From Triplophysa rosa (lineage: Eukaryota > Chordata > Actinopteri > Cypriniformes > Nemacheilidae), in NCBI RefSeq assembly GCF_024868665.1, contig NC_079907.1, forward strand, positions 13,531,387-13,595,386: 64,000 bases of DNA, given 5' to 3'. Position numbers and translations under genes: made by a program. The notes under the pieces were generated by a model. The model worked only from the letters and a program-made list of their open reading frames with translations, had not been told where the DNA came from and made no database searches. Below, in pieces: positions 24,656-42,890 of the stretch (within the stretch, counting starts at the first letter, position 1; each line of letters begins with the position of its first letter).

Positions 24656-24687
<32 letters not shown>
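24656..24687. repeat. TA microsatellite
   Basis: An uninterrupted run of TA dinucleotides directly abuts the left inverted repeat of the MITE at 24688-24857. Confidence 0.85.
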
Positions 24688-24690
<3 letters not shown>

Positions 24691-24857
24691 GAGTTTGGTT
24701 CCAAAATGAGATAACTGCAGTTGGTTTGTTTTGATTTAAGCCATTATAACTAAAAAATACAGCTAACTACCACAATAAAACACAGTAAAGACATGATAAC
24801 ATAATAAAAAACATGATTTTTGAAAAAAATTAATCTCATTTTGGAACCAAACTCTTC
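24688..24857. mobile_element. MITE with 25-bp perfect terminal inverted repeats
   Basis: Arm 24688-24712 begins gaagagtttggttccaaaat and is the exact reverse complement of 24833-24857. The 120-bp spacer is AT-rich and non-coding. TATA-rich sequence flanks both ends, suggesting insertion into a TA repeat. Confidence 0.85.
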
Positions 24858-25330
24858 ATATATACTCACAGCATCACAACCATTCACATAAATATTTTGT
24901 TTATTACATAAGGAATAAGCTATTTATTTTATTTTTTGTCCTTGATAGATACTGCAATTATTCATAACATTTTTGCTCGGCTGAGATTTAGTCAGTGTTC
25001 TTCACACAATTTATAATTCCTTGATTCAATGTTTACTGAGCGTTGACATAAGTCAAGCATTTCTTATTAGTAACTACAAGTCTATGTAAGTCTATATCTT
25101 AATTATGTCCGTTCACATTTTTTTTCTGTTTCAATGCCTAAACATGATGCGAGTGTTTGATGTGAACAAAAAGAGGCCGTAAGCAATAGATTCAATAATT
25201 ACTGCTTTATTGCCGTGTATTGGCAGTCAAACATTTTATACTGTAGTTCGCAGCATTGCTTTCTTCTGATCCACCAATTTAACAAATGTTATGGCTATAT
25301 TTTGCTGCATTTTATATTAACATGGGTAAG

Positions 25331-25623
25331 ACTTTACAATAAGGTTGCATTTTTTTACATTAGTAAATGCATTAACTAACATGAACTTACAATGAGCAAT
25401 GTAGGTTTTCAGAATCGTTAGTTGTTAGTTAATGTTAGTTTATATCAATAAAGTTGATATAAACACTATTGTTAACAGTTACAGCATTTGATTTTGATCA
25501 TGTATTAGTAAATGCTGAATTTAACATGAACTAAGATGAATAAATGCTGTAGAAGTATTGCTCAACGTTAGGTCATGTTAGCTAATTAACTAATTGTTAA
25601 CAAATACAACCTTATTGTAAAGT
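25331..25623. mobile_element. MITE with ACTTTACAATAAGGTTG ends
   Basis: Left end actttacaataaggttg (25331-25347) and right end caaccttattgtaaagt (25607-25623) are perfect inverted repeats of 17 bp. The body has repeated gttaacaattagttaatg-like motifs. A partial copy lies at 45727-45860. Confidence 0.8.
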
Positions 25624-26217
25624 GTTAACTTAACATGTCATTTTAACAATTTGGTCACCAAAGTAATGATTTTGGTTGGTTTAGAAACGGTAATATTATG
25701 CAGGGGCTATGAGATGTTGCATTTATTGTAGCAGAACTATTCAAATGAATAAAAAGAACAAATATGCAGCATGGCTTTGATTCTGAAATCACTTTTAGTT
25801 GTCCAAAATTCAAACATGCAATAGAATAACAAGAAATGAGCTGATTCAGAAATCAAGATGTGAAAACCCCACAGGGAAAGCCTAAGCTCTGGCATGCTGT
25901 TGTTTTTTTGCCCTGAGGAGCGTGTTTTCGGTATATCGGTGATTGATACGGATCACAGACTGTCAGGGGCCAATGATGCACATTATAAACAACATACATA
26001 AACAATAGAGTTATTCAGCAGTTCTGCAGTGAGCAGGGAATACGGATTACATTAACCTCACATGTTAATGCGTTTGTTTGCAAACACTTTACAAACCACA
26101 AATCTGTGCGCACTAAATAGTCACATCTCAATAAAAATGCCAATAATGCTTGATTTCATCTCAGTATGTTGGTGCACCCAGTTCAGATTCTGCCTCTGTC
26201 ATCTGTGTTTTTTACAT

Positions 26218-26372
26218 ATTTAATGCATTTTGCAGACACTTTTATCCAAAGCAAAGTGCATCTAATCTATACATTTATTTTACATGTTTGTTCCCTGGGG
26301 GTCAAACCCATGACCTCTGGCTTGATAATGCAAAACTCTACCAATTGAGAAACAGGACCACTTACCAGCAAA
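26218..26372 (-). repeat. tRNA-derived SINE remnant
   Basis: Read on the - strand, it has a tRNA-like head (A-box-like tctcaattggtagag and B-box-like gggtttgacccc) followed by the body ttggataaaagtgtctgca. It is the same family as the better-preserved copy at 43421-43566. Confidence 0.6.
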
Positions 26373-26730
26373 GACTGTAGTGACAAAATCAGCATGACCT
26401 GTTTTAGCATAAAAGACACTGTTTAAACATCTTGTGGTGATGTGATAAACACAGCTAGCAGATACCCAAGACTCTTATTATGAATTATGATAAACAGTAT
26501 ATTACGGATCAAAGCTTTGTATTCTTGTTAATCAGTTTTACCCCAATGAAAGAGCTGATGACATCACCAGCACACAACACACTGCATGTGCTTAATTACA
26601 AGCCAAATTGCATTATGGGAAATCTTACAATGTTTGTTTTTCCTATGCTTTTGAAGCTTTAAGAGGTTCGTTTTTCATGTTTCGAAGCAGTTTCAACATT
26701 CCTGTATTATAGGTTCTCAGACAGTTTTGG

Positions 26731-29060
26731 TTACATGGTCCAGAAGTGTAGATTAAGATGTTGTGGTTCCAGATGGTGGATCACTGCTCCAGCTACACTG
26801 TTAGCGGTTCTGAAGCCCGGCAGAGGGTCAGGCGTGGAGAGAATGTAGTCAATGCTGAATTTGATTTCGGGCTCAGGTTTGCCATGGGGCGGATTGATCT
26901 GGGCCGGTCTGTGACTAGTGCAGAAAGAATCTGAATCCACGGCTCTCACTGCGGGTCCCTGATGCGTGTCCATGGCAATAAAGGGTTCGGCCGGCTCCTT
27001 GAGGCCCAGTTTTAAGTTGCGTCTGCGGCGGCGACGTCGGAAGTTGCCATTTTCGAAGAGGTCCAGCATTGATTCGCAGCCTGTGGCAAACGTCCAGTAA
27101 TTACCTTTTCCTTTCTCGTTACCTTCTGTGCGGGGCACCTGAGGATACACAGGTAATTACATCTATAGACAGAACTGATATCATACTATTATGCTTGGTC
27201 GTACTGCATAACAAAACAATCTGATTACAAACAAACTGGGGCTCAGAAGTCGAAGACCAATGTAACTTCTTCATTTTCTAGTTTAGCAATATTTTTTCTT
27301 TGAAAATCATATTTGTGTCTCTGCCTGTGAAAACTCAGCTTTTTTGTGATTTACTGGTTTCTACGTAAGATCATACATGATGTAAAGAACATTGTGTAAA
27401 AATATTACATTGATACGTTTCATTTTGACTGAGTGAGGCCATGTCAAAGATTGAAATCATAGTGAAATAAATGGTTGAAATCAAACTTTGATGCTCAATA
27501 TCTCAGTTATGAGGCTTAGCCTGGTTTTCACATGCAGGTAGGGTCACATTCAAAACAACAATTTAAAGGGACAGCTGAGATCACCCAAAAAAATATTTTG
27601 TTCGTGTACTGTACTCACCCTCGAGTTGTTCCAAATCTTTGTAAATTTCTTTGTTTTGATGGACACAGAGAAAGATATTTGGAAGAATGCGTGTAATCAA
27701 ACAGTTCTTGGTCACCATTGACTATACCATAGTAGGAAAAAAATACAATAGTAGTCAAAAGTGCCCCAGATTTGGAGCAACTCGAGAGTGAGTAAATTAA
27801 GACAAGAGTTTTCATTTTTGTGTGAACTGTTCCTTTAAGGAGAAATGTTTAGTTAAAAATTGTACATAAATAGTAGCCTAGATTTGTTTGTATTTGCTTT
27901 AATAATATTTCAATCTAAATGCAAACGCAAGTTACAGTTAGACATGTTTTTATCAGTATGTGTTCTCTGGGTCTCAAACCCATGACATAGAATCACACAA
28001 TGCTCTTGAGCTACAGAAACAAGCAATTGAACTATACAAGTTTGTACAAAACCTAAGAAGTCTGACCTTTAAAAATGTTCTTACATTTAACCAGTTTGCC
28101 TTGAAATCTTAAATACAAATTATAACTTTAATTTATAATTTAATCATTTATAAACCTTTGTATCCAGGAAAAAAAATCACATTGCACTTTATACACTGTA
28201 TTTTTTTAATTGATTGATCAATTGAGTTGGTTAGTTAACAATGATCTTGTTCATTACAGTAAAAATCATTTTAAAAATGATTTGTTCGATGACGATGTTT
28301 ACATTCTGCATCCCATCTCTGTCATACCTTTATAAAGCAGCTGTTTAGAGAGAGGTTATGACGAATGGAGTTTTGCCAAGCCCTCTGGTTGGATCTGTAA
28401 TAAGGAAATCTCTTCATGATGAACTCGTAGATTCCCGATAGGGTAACTTTGTTCTCTGGGCTCTGCTGTATTGCCATTGCTATTAGTGCAATGTAACTAA
28501 CAGAGAAAGACAGAGAGCGGATGAGAGTCAGAGATCATTTGTGCCTCTAAAGAGGCTTGTATCCCCAAGACTATCATATATGAGGAGTTGGAGTAATTAA
28601 ACAAAAACCCTTGCACAAAAAGACACATACAGAATGCATTAAATATTAAACAGTGTTAATTATAATAATTCCAGGACTGTACTTTGGGTATTACACCATA
28701 CAATGATCAATACAACAATAAACCTGAGGAAAAAATGTTTATAATAATTGTATTAATTTTTATCGATTTTTTATTATTATTTTATTGTGTTATATTTTTG
28801 GGTACATTATAACTTAATCTGTTATTATTATTAAAGCTAATTTAAAGTAAAATTAAAAATGAAAACATGAAAGAATAATTATATAAAACAATAATTATAC
28901 AAAATAGGCCTAATATTATTATTATTAATAATAATAATAATAAAAAGTACCTGTAAGCCGGTCTGCACACTTTCTTTTCTTCATCAGTGCCACACGTGGG
29001 ATATCCATCACCATCATAGTTAAAACAGTTATAAGGATATTGCGAGTTGTCAAACATCAT
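26731..29060 (-). CDS. foxl3: Forkhead box L3 transcription factor (3 coding exons)
   Basis: Nuclear DNA-binding protein related to FOXL2. In medaka its orthologue acts in germ cells to favour egg over sperm fate, and the zebrafish counterpart (foxl2l) is linked to female germ-cell commitment (established knowledge). Exons on the - strand: 29060-28951, 28496-28328, 27138-26731. Lengths 110, 169 and 408 give 228 codons plus TAA, with GT/AG introns. The N-terminus [20 protein letters not shown] is typical of FOXL3. The forkhead domain spans about residues 33-125: [56 protein letters not shown] (recognition helix) and [21 protein letters not shown] run of seven arginines ([12 protein letters not shown]) at its end is a likely nuclear-localisation signal. 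The short C-terminal tail is Pro-rich and poorly conserved. A two-Met start (29060 or 29057) is possible. Introns within the forkhead domain distinguish it from the usually intronless FOXL2. Confidence 0.94.
27570..27838. repeat. GTTCACCCAAAAATGA family element in foxl3 intron 2
   Basis: The ends gggacagctgagatcaccca and ttgtgtgaactgttccttta are diverged inverted repeats. The inner motifs gtactcaccctcgagttgtt and aactcgagagtgagtaaatt match the subterminal parts of the family. Confidence 0.6.
27930..28025 (-). repeat. tRNA-derived SINE remnant in foxl3 intron 2
   Basis: A B-box-like gggtttgagacc and an A-box-like tagctcaagagcat are seen on the - strand. It is a decayed copy of the same SINE family as 43421-43566. 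Confidence 0.5.
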
Positions 29061-29260
29061 CAGACCCCAGGGTGACGACGAAGCCTTTATGTTTGAATGA
29101 AAAATGCTCTCTTGCTGGCAAAGGCAAATGAAGCTCCTCTCATGAGAAGTGTGTATATGAGTGTGTGTACGGGCTCCGACCGGCTGCTGGTCAGATGCTG
29201 ATATAATGGGCGTACATGACTGGAACTACTGTAAACGCCTGAACCCGGGGCGTGATCAAC
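29061..29260 (-). promoter_or_regulatory. Probable foxl3 promoter region
   Basis: On the - strand, a TATA-like ccattatatcagc lies about 140 bp upstream of the ATG (around 29197-29209). No further motif is clear. The role is inferred from position only. Confidence 0.3.
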
Positions 29261-30243
29261 AAACTACACTCACTCATTCACTCTTTGATTCTGGGTGGTC
29301 CGATCCCATCTAGGATTGGATGTTTTGTTTTCTGGTGTTTCTTTTTATAGTCCGATCCACTTAACAATAATTGAATGACGAAGAAACATTAACAAACATG
29401 TCGTGTCTTTAGTCGTGCCTGTTTTCGTTTCTCTCAAGTTATGGCCCCTTAAAATGAATCACATATCTCTCGGCAACAAGTCTCGCAGGCTTCTGTAGAT
29501 GCGATCTATAATGCGACATAATAGCCATAAATTGTGTTTCCGTGACTAAAAAGGGGATGTGTGTTCAAAAGGACATTTAAGTGGGCATATGAGGGACTGA
29601 AACACGAATAAATAGCCCGCGGCGCGAGGTGTCTGTGTGTGGCCCCCTTGATCTCGAGACAGATTAATCCCAATTGTTTGGCGTGGACAGGGCCCGGACA
29701 TTTTAGGCAAACTTGTTCATATTTCTCTTTTAAAGTCTCTCCCCCAGTCCACGCAGTTTCTAAGCGAACTGTTTTTAAATACTTTGCGGACCGTATCTGC
29801 AACGTAACAGGTGACATTTTAAACAATTAACGTCTGTGCATAACTTTCTAGCTGACCATTTGCAATCGTTTGATTGATTTATAACATTTTCATTACAGGG
29901 AAATTGCTCCAATAAACTTAGCAATAAGCAAAACACGATGGCCAGTGTTTTTCTTCTGGTGTAGTTTAATAATGGTGTTGCGGAAATGCAGCCGAGATCG
30001 GTCTGGGGGGGGTGTAGAGACCACTAAACGGACAGCCGCAATCAGAGCAGCCGCAGACGCTCCAGCAGAGGAAACGGCGTCATGGGAACCGGCCGGGATT
30101 CCGCGGGGACCGTTATCAGATCGCACTCAGTGCACTCAGACAGGAAACGCCACATGAACTCAAATATCTGTCTGATCATTATTCGCTTTTGTCAACTTGC
30201 AACTACTGTTTGCAAAACAGCGTAATCCAGAGCGAGACAACAA

Positions 30244-30388
30244 GGGATAACGGTACAGTAAACAAACAAATAAGTCATTAATAATTGCCACAAGGGCTTT
30301 TGAGGTTCTGAGGGATAAACATGTTACAGATACAATAAACAAATAAATAAGTCATAATAATTGCCACAAGGGCTTTTGGGGTTCTGAA
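30244..30388. repeat. Tandem duplication, period about 77 bp
   Basis: The segment ending aattgccacaagggcttttg occurs twice in direct orientation (ending near 30311 and 30387), with few differences between copies. Confidence 0.8.
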
Positions 30389-31013
30389 AATGATGTACAC
30401 TGTACAGACTTGTTGCAAAGTTGCGTTTATTAAGTAAAATGTGTGAATTACTCTCCTTCTTCCAAATCTATAAAAACAGAGTAAAACATCATTGTGAATA
30501 AACATGGTTTTCTCTTAACCCCTGGTAAAGCATGAGCAGTGCGAAATGTGAAACATACAACCCAAGATTTAGAATGATCTGGAGATAACTGTAAGTGTGA
30601 AAGAGCAAGTGTACTTATTTTGCATTGTTAAAGCAAACAAACAAGCAAATAAACATAAATAAATAAATAAATAATAAGTTGCAGTTTATGATTTGAAGAC
30701 CACTGCGTTGATAAGTTGCGCTTACTTGGTAGACCATTTTTGTTTTAGTGTTCAGAGCTATTGACCAATGATAATGCTTCAAATACCAGTTTAACCCAAT
30801 TTAACTAGTTTAACCAGATGTTACCTTTTCATTCTCCAGAGAAATATCCCTAATTTAGCTAAATTCTACATTTATTAAGTGGGAAATTTCTACTCCTTAT
30901 GGTATTTAAATTGCATAAAGCATTTGAAATATTTCACTTACAATAAATAAATATCATTTATTATATTGTAATTATTAAATTATTATATAGACAGGCTATA
31001 GCCACGAAAAAAT

Positions 31014-31484
31014 TAAGAGACCATTCGAAATTTTCATTTAATCAGTATTTCTAGATGCATTGTGGCCATTCCAGTCCAGTATCTGTTGAATTTCAACAAA
31101 ATCAAACCTCAGGGGTGACAAAGTCATCCAACAGCAATGTGAAAGACTGACAGCATGACAATACACATAAAAACTGTGATGAAAATTATTTGAGGTTATC
31201 ACATAAAAAATAAGTTACAACTTTTCCTAAATACATGTACAAATATTACTGTTGTATTGCTTAAAAGTGATTATGAATTTGTTTTCTTTGATGTCTGAAA
31301 AACTACAGAGCATCTTTTCTGTTTTTTTGACCTGTTTCTCATTTCCTGCAAGTAGTAGGAAATGTAAGTATTTCCTTGTAAGTATTTCACAGAGAATTAA
31401 ACAAAAAATTATAGTTTTACCTAAACACATACCTATAAATAGTAAATTCAGAAAAACTGAAAATAATTTTGAAACGGTCTCTTA
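31014..31484. mobile_element. TIR element TAAGAGACC, copy A
   Basis: The left end taagagaccattcgaaa and the right end tttgaaacggtctctta are inverted repeats around 471 bp. A diverged copy in the opposite orientation is at about 39387-39847; the two share, for example, tggccattccagtccagt and gacaaagtcatccaacagca on opposite strands. Confidence 0.7.
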
Positions 31485-33211
31485 TTGTTTTCCGCGGCTG
31501 CAAATTAAACCAAACAAATGAAACTAATGGTTTAAATGTATATCTATCACAATGAAATAATATGACGTATTAGCTATGCTATATTCATTTTTGGGAGAGT
31601 TTTTATCATAAACCCAAGACTGCAGAATGCTAAACTTTAATAAGGGCTTTATTAATCTACAACAAAACCACACTCCCACTTCAGCACAGTTCACCCAATA
31701 AACTGAGGAGCCGTGCTTTGCTTCATCTTTGAAGATTTTTTTAAAGATAATTTTTATTTCTAAGCATCTCACAGAGCAACTAAACATCATTAAAAAAAAC
31801 ATGTATAAAACCATTTGCTTAATCTCTCAGTTTATTGCACCATAACCAAGGGGGAAAATGAAACAAACAGTCCCACTGAGAGACTTAACTGCATGTCAGC
31901 AACAAAAAAAGAATGCTGTATTCGTCCAAAAAAATACTAACTATATACATACTGTACAAAGAAAACAATAAAGCAATGCCTAAAAAACTTGCATGATGTC
32001 GACGTGGTATAATAAACATTTATTCTGCTAATTACTCTGTTATGTCTATAACTGAGTATTCAAGTATTTCTATAATTGCACAGGCACTAGAGTCACATAG
32101 TATTTACACAATGTTTTTCAGCAGTTAAATGAGAAATGGGTTTCGTAGTATACGGCAAACACTGCTGAGAGCTTTATAGTGTATAAACAACCAATCCTTC
32201 CCACACTGAACCAAATAGACACTGAATGATACATGTACATGTAGGCTACATGCAATGTCACTAAGCACACAGTACATACAAAAATCTTATGATCAATGAT
32301 TCCGGGCTACGACTGTACAAATCAAGAGGTAATAATACTTTGGTTAACTGTTGTTTATAACAACTTAAGCAAATCTACTTTTTGAGAGCAGCCTAGTTTA
32401 TAACAAACATTCCAGCCATTAAAAATGGACATGAATCTATTGTATGTTAAATTGTATGCCTAAAAATATAAATGAGTTAAAATTAATGACAAATCTACAA
32501 TGATTCAGAGATTTTACATACTGTAGTCAGCATCATTTTGTGCCTTTAAAGTTTCCGTTTGTAGGTCAAATGTGAGTGGAAATGCAGCAATCACAGTTGA
32601 AAATGTTGAAGATATTCCATTAACTTTTACAGAAAAAAACATGTAAACGAATGAAGCAAATCCAGAAATTGTAAGTATGTTTCTCTAATATCCAATAAAC
32701 CATCAATGTTTGTTTAAATATATACTGCACATTGTTATCTACTTGCTAGCACAAGTACCGCATCTTGTTTAATGTACTAAACTGAATCTAGCTCTTTGAT
32801 TTCATGAATAAATATTCAAATGTATAAGTGGCGATGGACCAATAAATATAAAACTTGATAAATAACCTCTATGATCAGCAATACTATTACAGATAGATGT
32901 ATCACGTTTGGAGATAACTCATACATAGAGCTTTTCGTCCCACATAAAGAAAAAAGCTGTGATGTAAATATGCAGTGATTTTTGTCCTCCTTGTTGTGTA
33001 GATAATATAAATATCTAATTTAATGCAAAGACATTAAATTGTACCGATATTTGCACAATAACGTACATGGTGTTCACACCGGCGGCGAGAGTTTGCGAAC
33101 CTGTAGTTCATCATGAGCTGAAATTTTTCCTTACTGAGCAAAACATGACCTGTAGCAGTCCATCTTTCCCCCGTAAATGTGCATTTGTTCATCATTCTGT
33201 TAAAACATATA

Positions 33212-34669
33212 CAGTGAGGGAAATAATGATTTGATCCCCTGCTGATTTTGTAAATTTGCCTGCTTACAAAGAAATGAAGGGTCTATCATTTTTATGGTAG
33301 GTTTATTTGAACTGATAGAGTCAGAATATCAACAAAAACAAAATCAGGGAAAAGGTGTTATATAAAGGTTATAAATTGATTTGCATTTCAGTCAGTGAAA
33401 TAAGTATTTGATCCCCTACCAACAAGCAAGAATTCTGGCTCCACAGATTGGTTATATGCCTATATGGACCACAGATTAGTCCTGTCACTCCTAAATCAGC
33501 TTGCTATGTATATAAAAGATGCCTGCCAACAGAATCTGTATCTTCCATTTCAACCTCTCCACCACCATGGTCAAGACCAAATAGGTTTCAAATGATGTCA
33601 GGGACAAGACTGTAGACCTGCACAAACCTTGAATAGGCTACAGACAGAAGCTTGGTGAGGAGGAGACAACTGTTGGTGCGATTATTTGGAAATAGAAGAA
33701 ATACAAAATAACTATCAAATGCCCTTGGTCTGGAGCTCCCTGCAAGATTTCCCCAATGGAGTAAAGATGATCATGAGAAAGGTTAAAATCAGCCCAGAAC
33801 TACACGGAAGAAGCCTGTTAATGATTTCAAGACAGTTGGGACCACAGTTAGCAAGCAAACCATTGGTAACACGCTATGCCACAATAGATTGAAGTCCTGA
33901 AGCACCCGCAAGGTCCTCCTGCCCAAGAAGACCCGTCTGGCTCATCTGAAGTTTGACAATGAACATCAAAATGATTCAGAAAAGGCTTTGGAGAAAGTGC
34001 TGCGAGACCTAAATTGACTCTTTGACTGACTTTTTGGAGGGAGAGAAATGCTGACTATGACCCCAAGAACACCATCCCTATAGAGAAGCACAGTGTTGGA
34101 AACATTATGCTTTAGGGCTTTTTCACTGCTATGGGTACAGGATGACTTCACCGCATTGAGGGGCTGAGGGACAAGCCAGTGTACCGTAAAATCTTGGGAC
34201 GAGAACCTCCTCGCCTTAACTAGATCACTGAAGATGGGTCGTGGATGTGCCTTTAACATGACAAAGACCCAAAACATATTGCCAAGACAACCAAAGAGTG
34301 GCTTAAGGAGAAGCACATTAAATGTCCTAGCCAGTCTTTAGACCCTAGTCCTATAGAACCTCTGTGAAGGAGGCTAAAACTCCAGTTTGCTGAGCGACAG
34401 CCAAGAAACCTTAAAGATTGACAGAGGAGTGGACTAAAATGTATCCTGATACATGTGCAAACCTGGTGACCAACTATCACCAAATACTTATTTCACTGAC
34501 TGAAATGCAAATCAATTTATAACCTTTATATAACACCTTTCCCCCTGATTTTTTATGATATTCTGACTGTTAAAATAAACCTAACATAAAAATGATAGAC
34601 CCTTCATTTCTTTGTAAGCAGGCAAACTTACAAAATCAGCAGGGGATCAAATAAATATTTCCCTCACTG
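33212..34669 (+). mobile_element. Degenerate Tc1/mariner transposon
   Basis: The element starts CAGTGAGGGAAATAATGATT and ends with the inverse, ccctcactg, and is flanked by TA on both sides (33210-33211 and 34670-34671). Terminal inverted repeats of about 200 bp each contain two copies of a ttgatccccct-like motif, the IR/DR arrangement of fish Tc1 elements. The interior is recognisable as a Tc1 transposase gene (start-like region near 33567; KTRLAHLKF and NMTKTQNI blocks) but carries many stops and frameshifts. It is dead as an autonomous element. Confidence 0.88.
33567..34440 (+). pseudogene. Tc1-type transposase pseudogene
   Basis: Fragments in shifting frames resemble Tc1 transposase, from an N-terminal region with a start-like ATG near 33567 through the catalytic-core region at 33920-34320. 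Multiple in-frame stops, seen in every frame, prevent a full product. It would have cut and pasted the element at TA sites. Confidence 0.75.
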
Positions 34670-34768
34670 TATAAAGCTTTAAAGTTACAGCAAATACTGA
34701 ATCAATGTTTAGTAAAGGCATGGAAATATGCAATTTGACTATGCATTTATTTCAATTCTTCTTTATAA

Positions 34769-36368
34769 CAGTGGTTCTCAACTGGTTTTGCTTCAGGACC
34801 TGCTTTTTACATCAGACATCAAGTAGCAACCCAACACAGAACCAAAACTGTATAATAAATAAATAAAGTGATAGTTCACCCAAAAATGAAACTTCTGTCA
34901 TCATTTAGTCACGTACCACATTAACACTTAATAAAGCACCCAAGGGCGTCAGCAAAATGTACACGAGCATCATTTTTCATGTATTTCATGTTTTGGTGAA
35001 ACAACAACTTTACAGTAAAATCAAGTTGGCCACCATGACACGTTATGGCTCATATTATTGACACATCAGGTGACTTGCATTGTTTATGCTAAATTCAAAA
35101 CTACTTCCGGCATCATGGAAAAATGTAATCCACCCAGCCAAAAAAGTCCATCTAGGATCCCAGAAGTAAGGAATGATGTAAATACTGTATGTCGAGTAAG
35201 CAATCTGTGTAGGCTACAGGGTAAACTATCAGGCTTTCAAGTGGTATGCCGAGTAGTGAACTTGTAAATTGTAGGGAAAGTAAAAAAATAGTTTTGGTAA
35301 TACGCCATAACCTGAAACTTAATAATAGGAGATTAATGCGCATATTTAGGCTACATAATGCAAACATAAATCTAAATTTACATGTTTTATTTTTATGGAA
35401 TACTACAGTGTTTATTATAAATTGTTTTTTTGTTTTAAATTCAGATGTCATCAAACTCGGTAATGAAAAACATTAACTTTCATGACATGCATCGTTTTAG
35501 GGCGGGACTATACTGACTGTCCAATGGCCAGGCCTTGAGCTCCCAACGATCCAATCAATGGCTGAAGGACGAAACCCTGCCCTACAGTTTTCTTTTCAAA
35601 TATACATCACAATACCCAAAAAACACCATCACTTTAGAAAAACATTCTAATGAAGCACAATAAACAATACCCACAGTCTTTCAGCCAATGGAATCACTCA
35701 GGGGACCAAGTCAAACTTGCTAAATCTGATAATCAATCACAAAATCCTGCTTGAACAACACAGGGTGTTGGTTTTATGACGTGAACACAAAACGTTTCAT
35801 GACACCTGTGACATTATTATAAAATTGCTTAATATCAGGCTATCTTTCATCAACAGCGATCATAGTACTTAAAATTGATCCGTGAGTCGCACACACACTT
35901 TCTTGCCGACATTCTTAGATGCTTCATTAAGCATTAAAGTGAATGATTCTAACATTTGATCCACCCAGTTAGATATTCATTACTTTTCATTTTTTGTGTT
36001 TAGAACAAGAAATAAAGTCACACGAGTGACAAAAGAGTGGGCAAATGATGACAAGAGTTTCATTTTTGGGTGAACTAGAGAAATTTATTAACATTAGATG
36101 CCACAAGAACTGCATAAGCCCAGCAATATGCAAACTTATTAACATGACCTAGGCTGAATAGGAAAATGTACAATTTTGTAAAAACAACAGCAGAAGCCAA
36201 ACTGTGCAAATCAATGGCCACTCGTGTAGCTTTAATTTTTCTCAGTGTGTCAAAGTAAATTTGTATATACTTTATTTGCATTTAACATAGTTCCCCCTCT
36301 TGTCTGCAAACCTGTCAGAACATTTTTGTGACCCGTTTCTGTCACGACCAACCAGTTGAGAACCGCTG
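34769..36368. mobile_element. hAT-like element hosting a second element
   Basis: The left end cagtggttctcaactggttt and the right end aaccagttgagaaccgctg are inverted repeats, and the subterminal motifs (ttcaggacctgc and tgacccgtttctgtcacga) fit a common fish hAT MITE. Nearly all of its interior is another element (34871-36077). The right end lies just downstream of the fam20c stop codon and so may be part of its 3' UTR. Confidence 0.7.
34871..36077. mobile_element. GTTCACCCAAAAATGA element, long form
   Basis: The ends tagttcacccaaaaatgaaa (34871) and tttcatttttgggtgaacta (to 36077) are perfect inverted repeats of about 21 bp. The 1.2-kb interior is longer than in the short copy at 41835-42124 and has no recognisable protein. 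Confidence 0.75.
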
Positions 36369-36591
36369 CTTTTCTGATGTGACCTGTGAAAATCAACTAC
36401 CGTTTTGGATCAAATGAATGTCTCTCGGCCATTGTGCATCTTTTTCTAACACATGGTCAACTGGTTGAAGAATGAGTCTTTGGAATTCACTGAATTCAAA
36501 AAAGTCTATCAACAAGAGCATCTCTTGCAAGATGTTCACGGTCCATAAGAGCCGTGGAGGGACTTCAGGACGTCTAGTCAGTGTGTGCCCA

Positions 36592-42890
<6,299 letters not shown>

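Larger units (their letters stand above)
21831..26730. other. Convergent intergenic region between tom1l2 and foxl3, no gene seen
   Basis: AT-rich DNA between two genes that converge. It holds MITEs (22079-22305, 24688-24857, 25331-25623) and a SINE remnant (26218-26372) but no open frame with recognisable domains. Confidence 0.6.
29261..33211. other. Intergenic region between foxl3 and fam20c, no gene seen
   Basis: Contains a GC-rich island (29980-30160), a 77-bp tandem duplication (30244-30388) and a TIR element (31014-31484). The remainder is AT-rich and without supported coding exons on either strand. Confidence 0.55.

Noticed and set aside
33686..34483. Open frames at 33686-33892 (+) and 33966-34483 (-) considered as genes
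   Set aside because: They are pieces or shadows of the degenerate Tc1 transposase.
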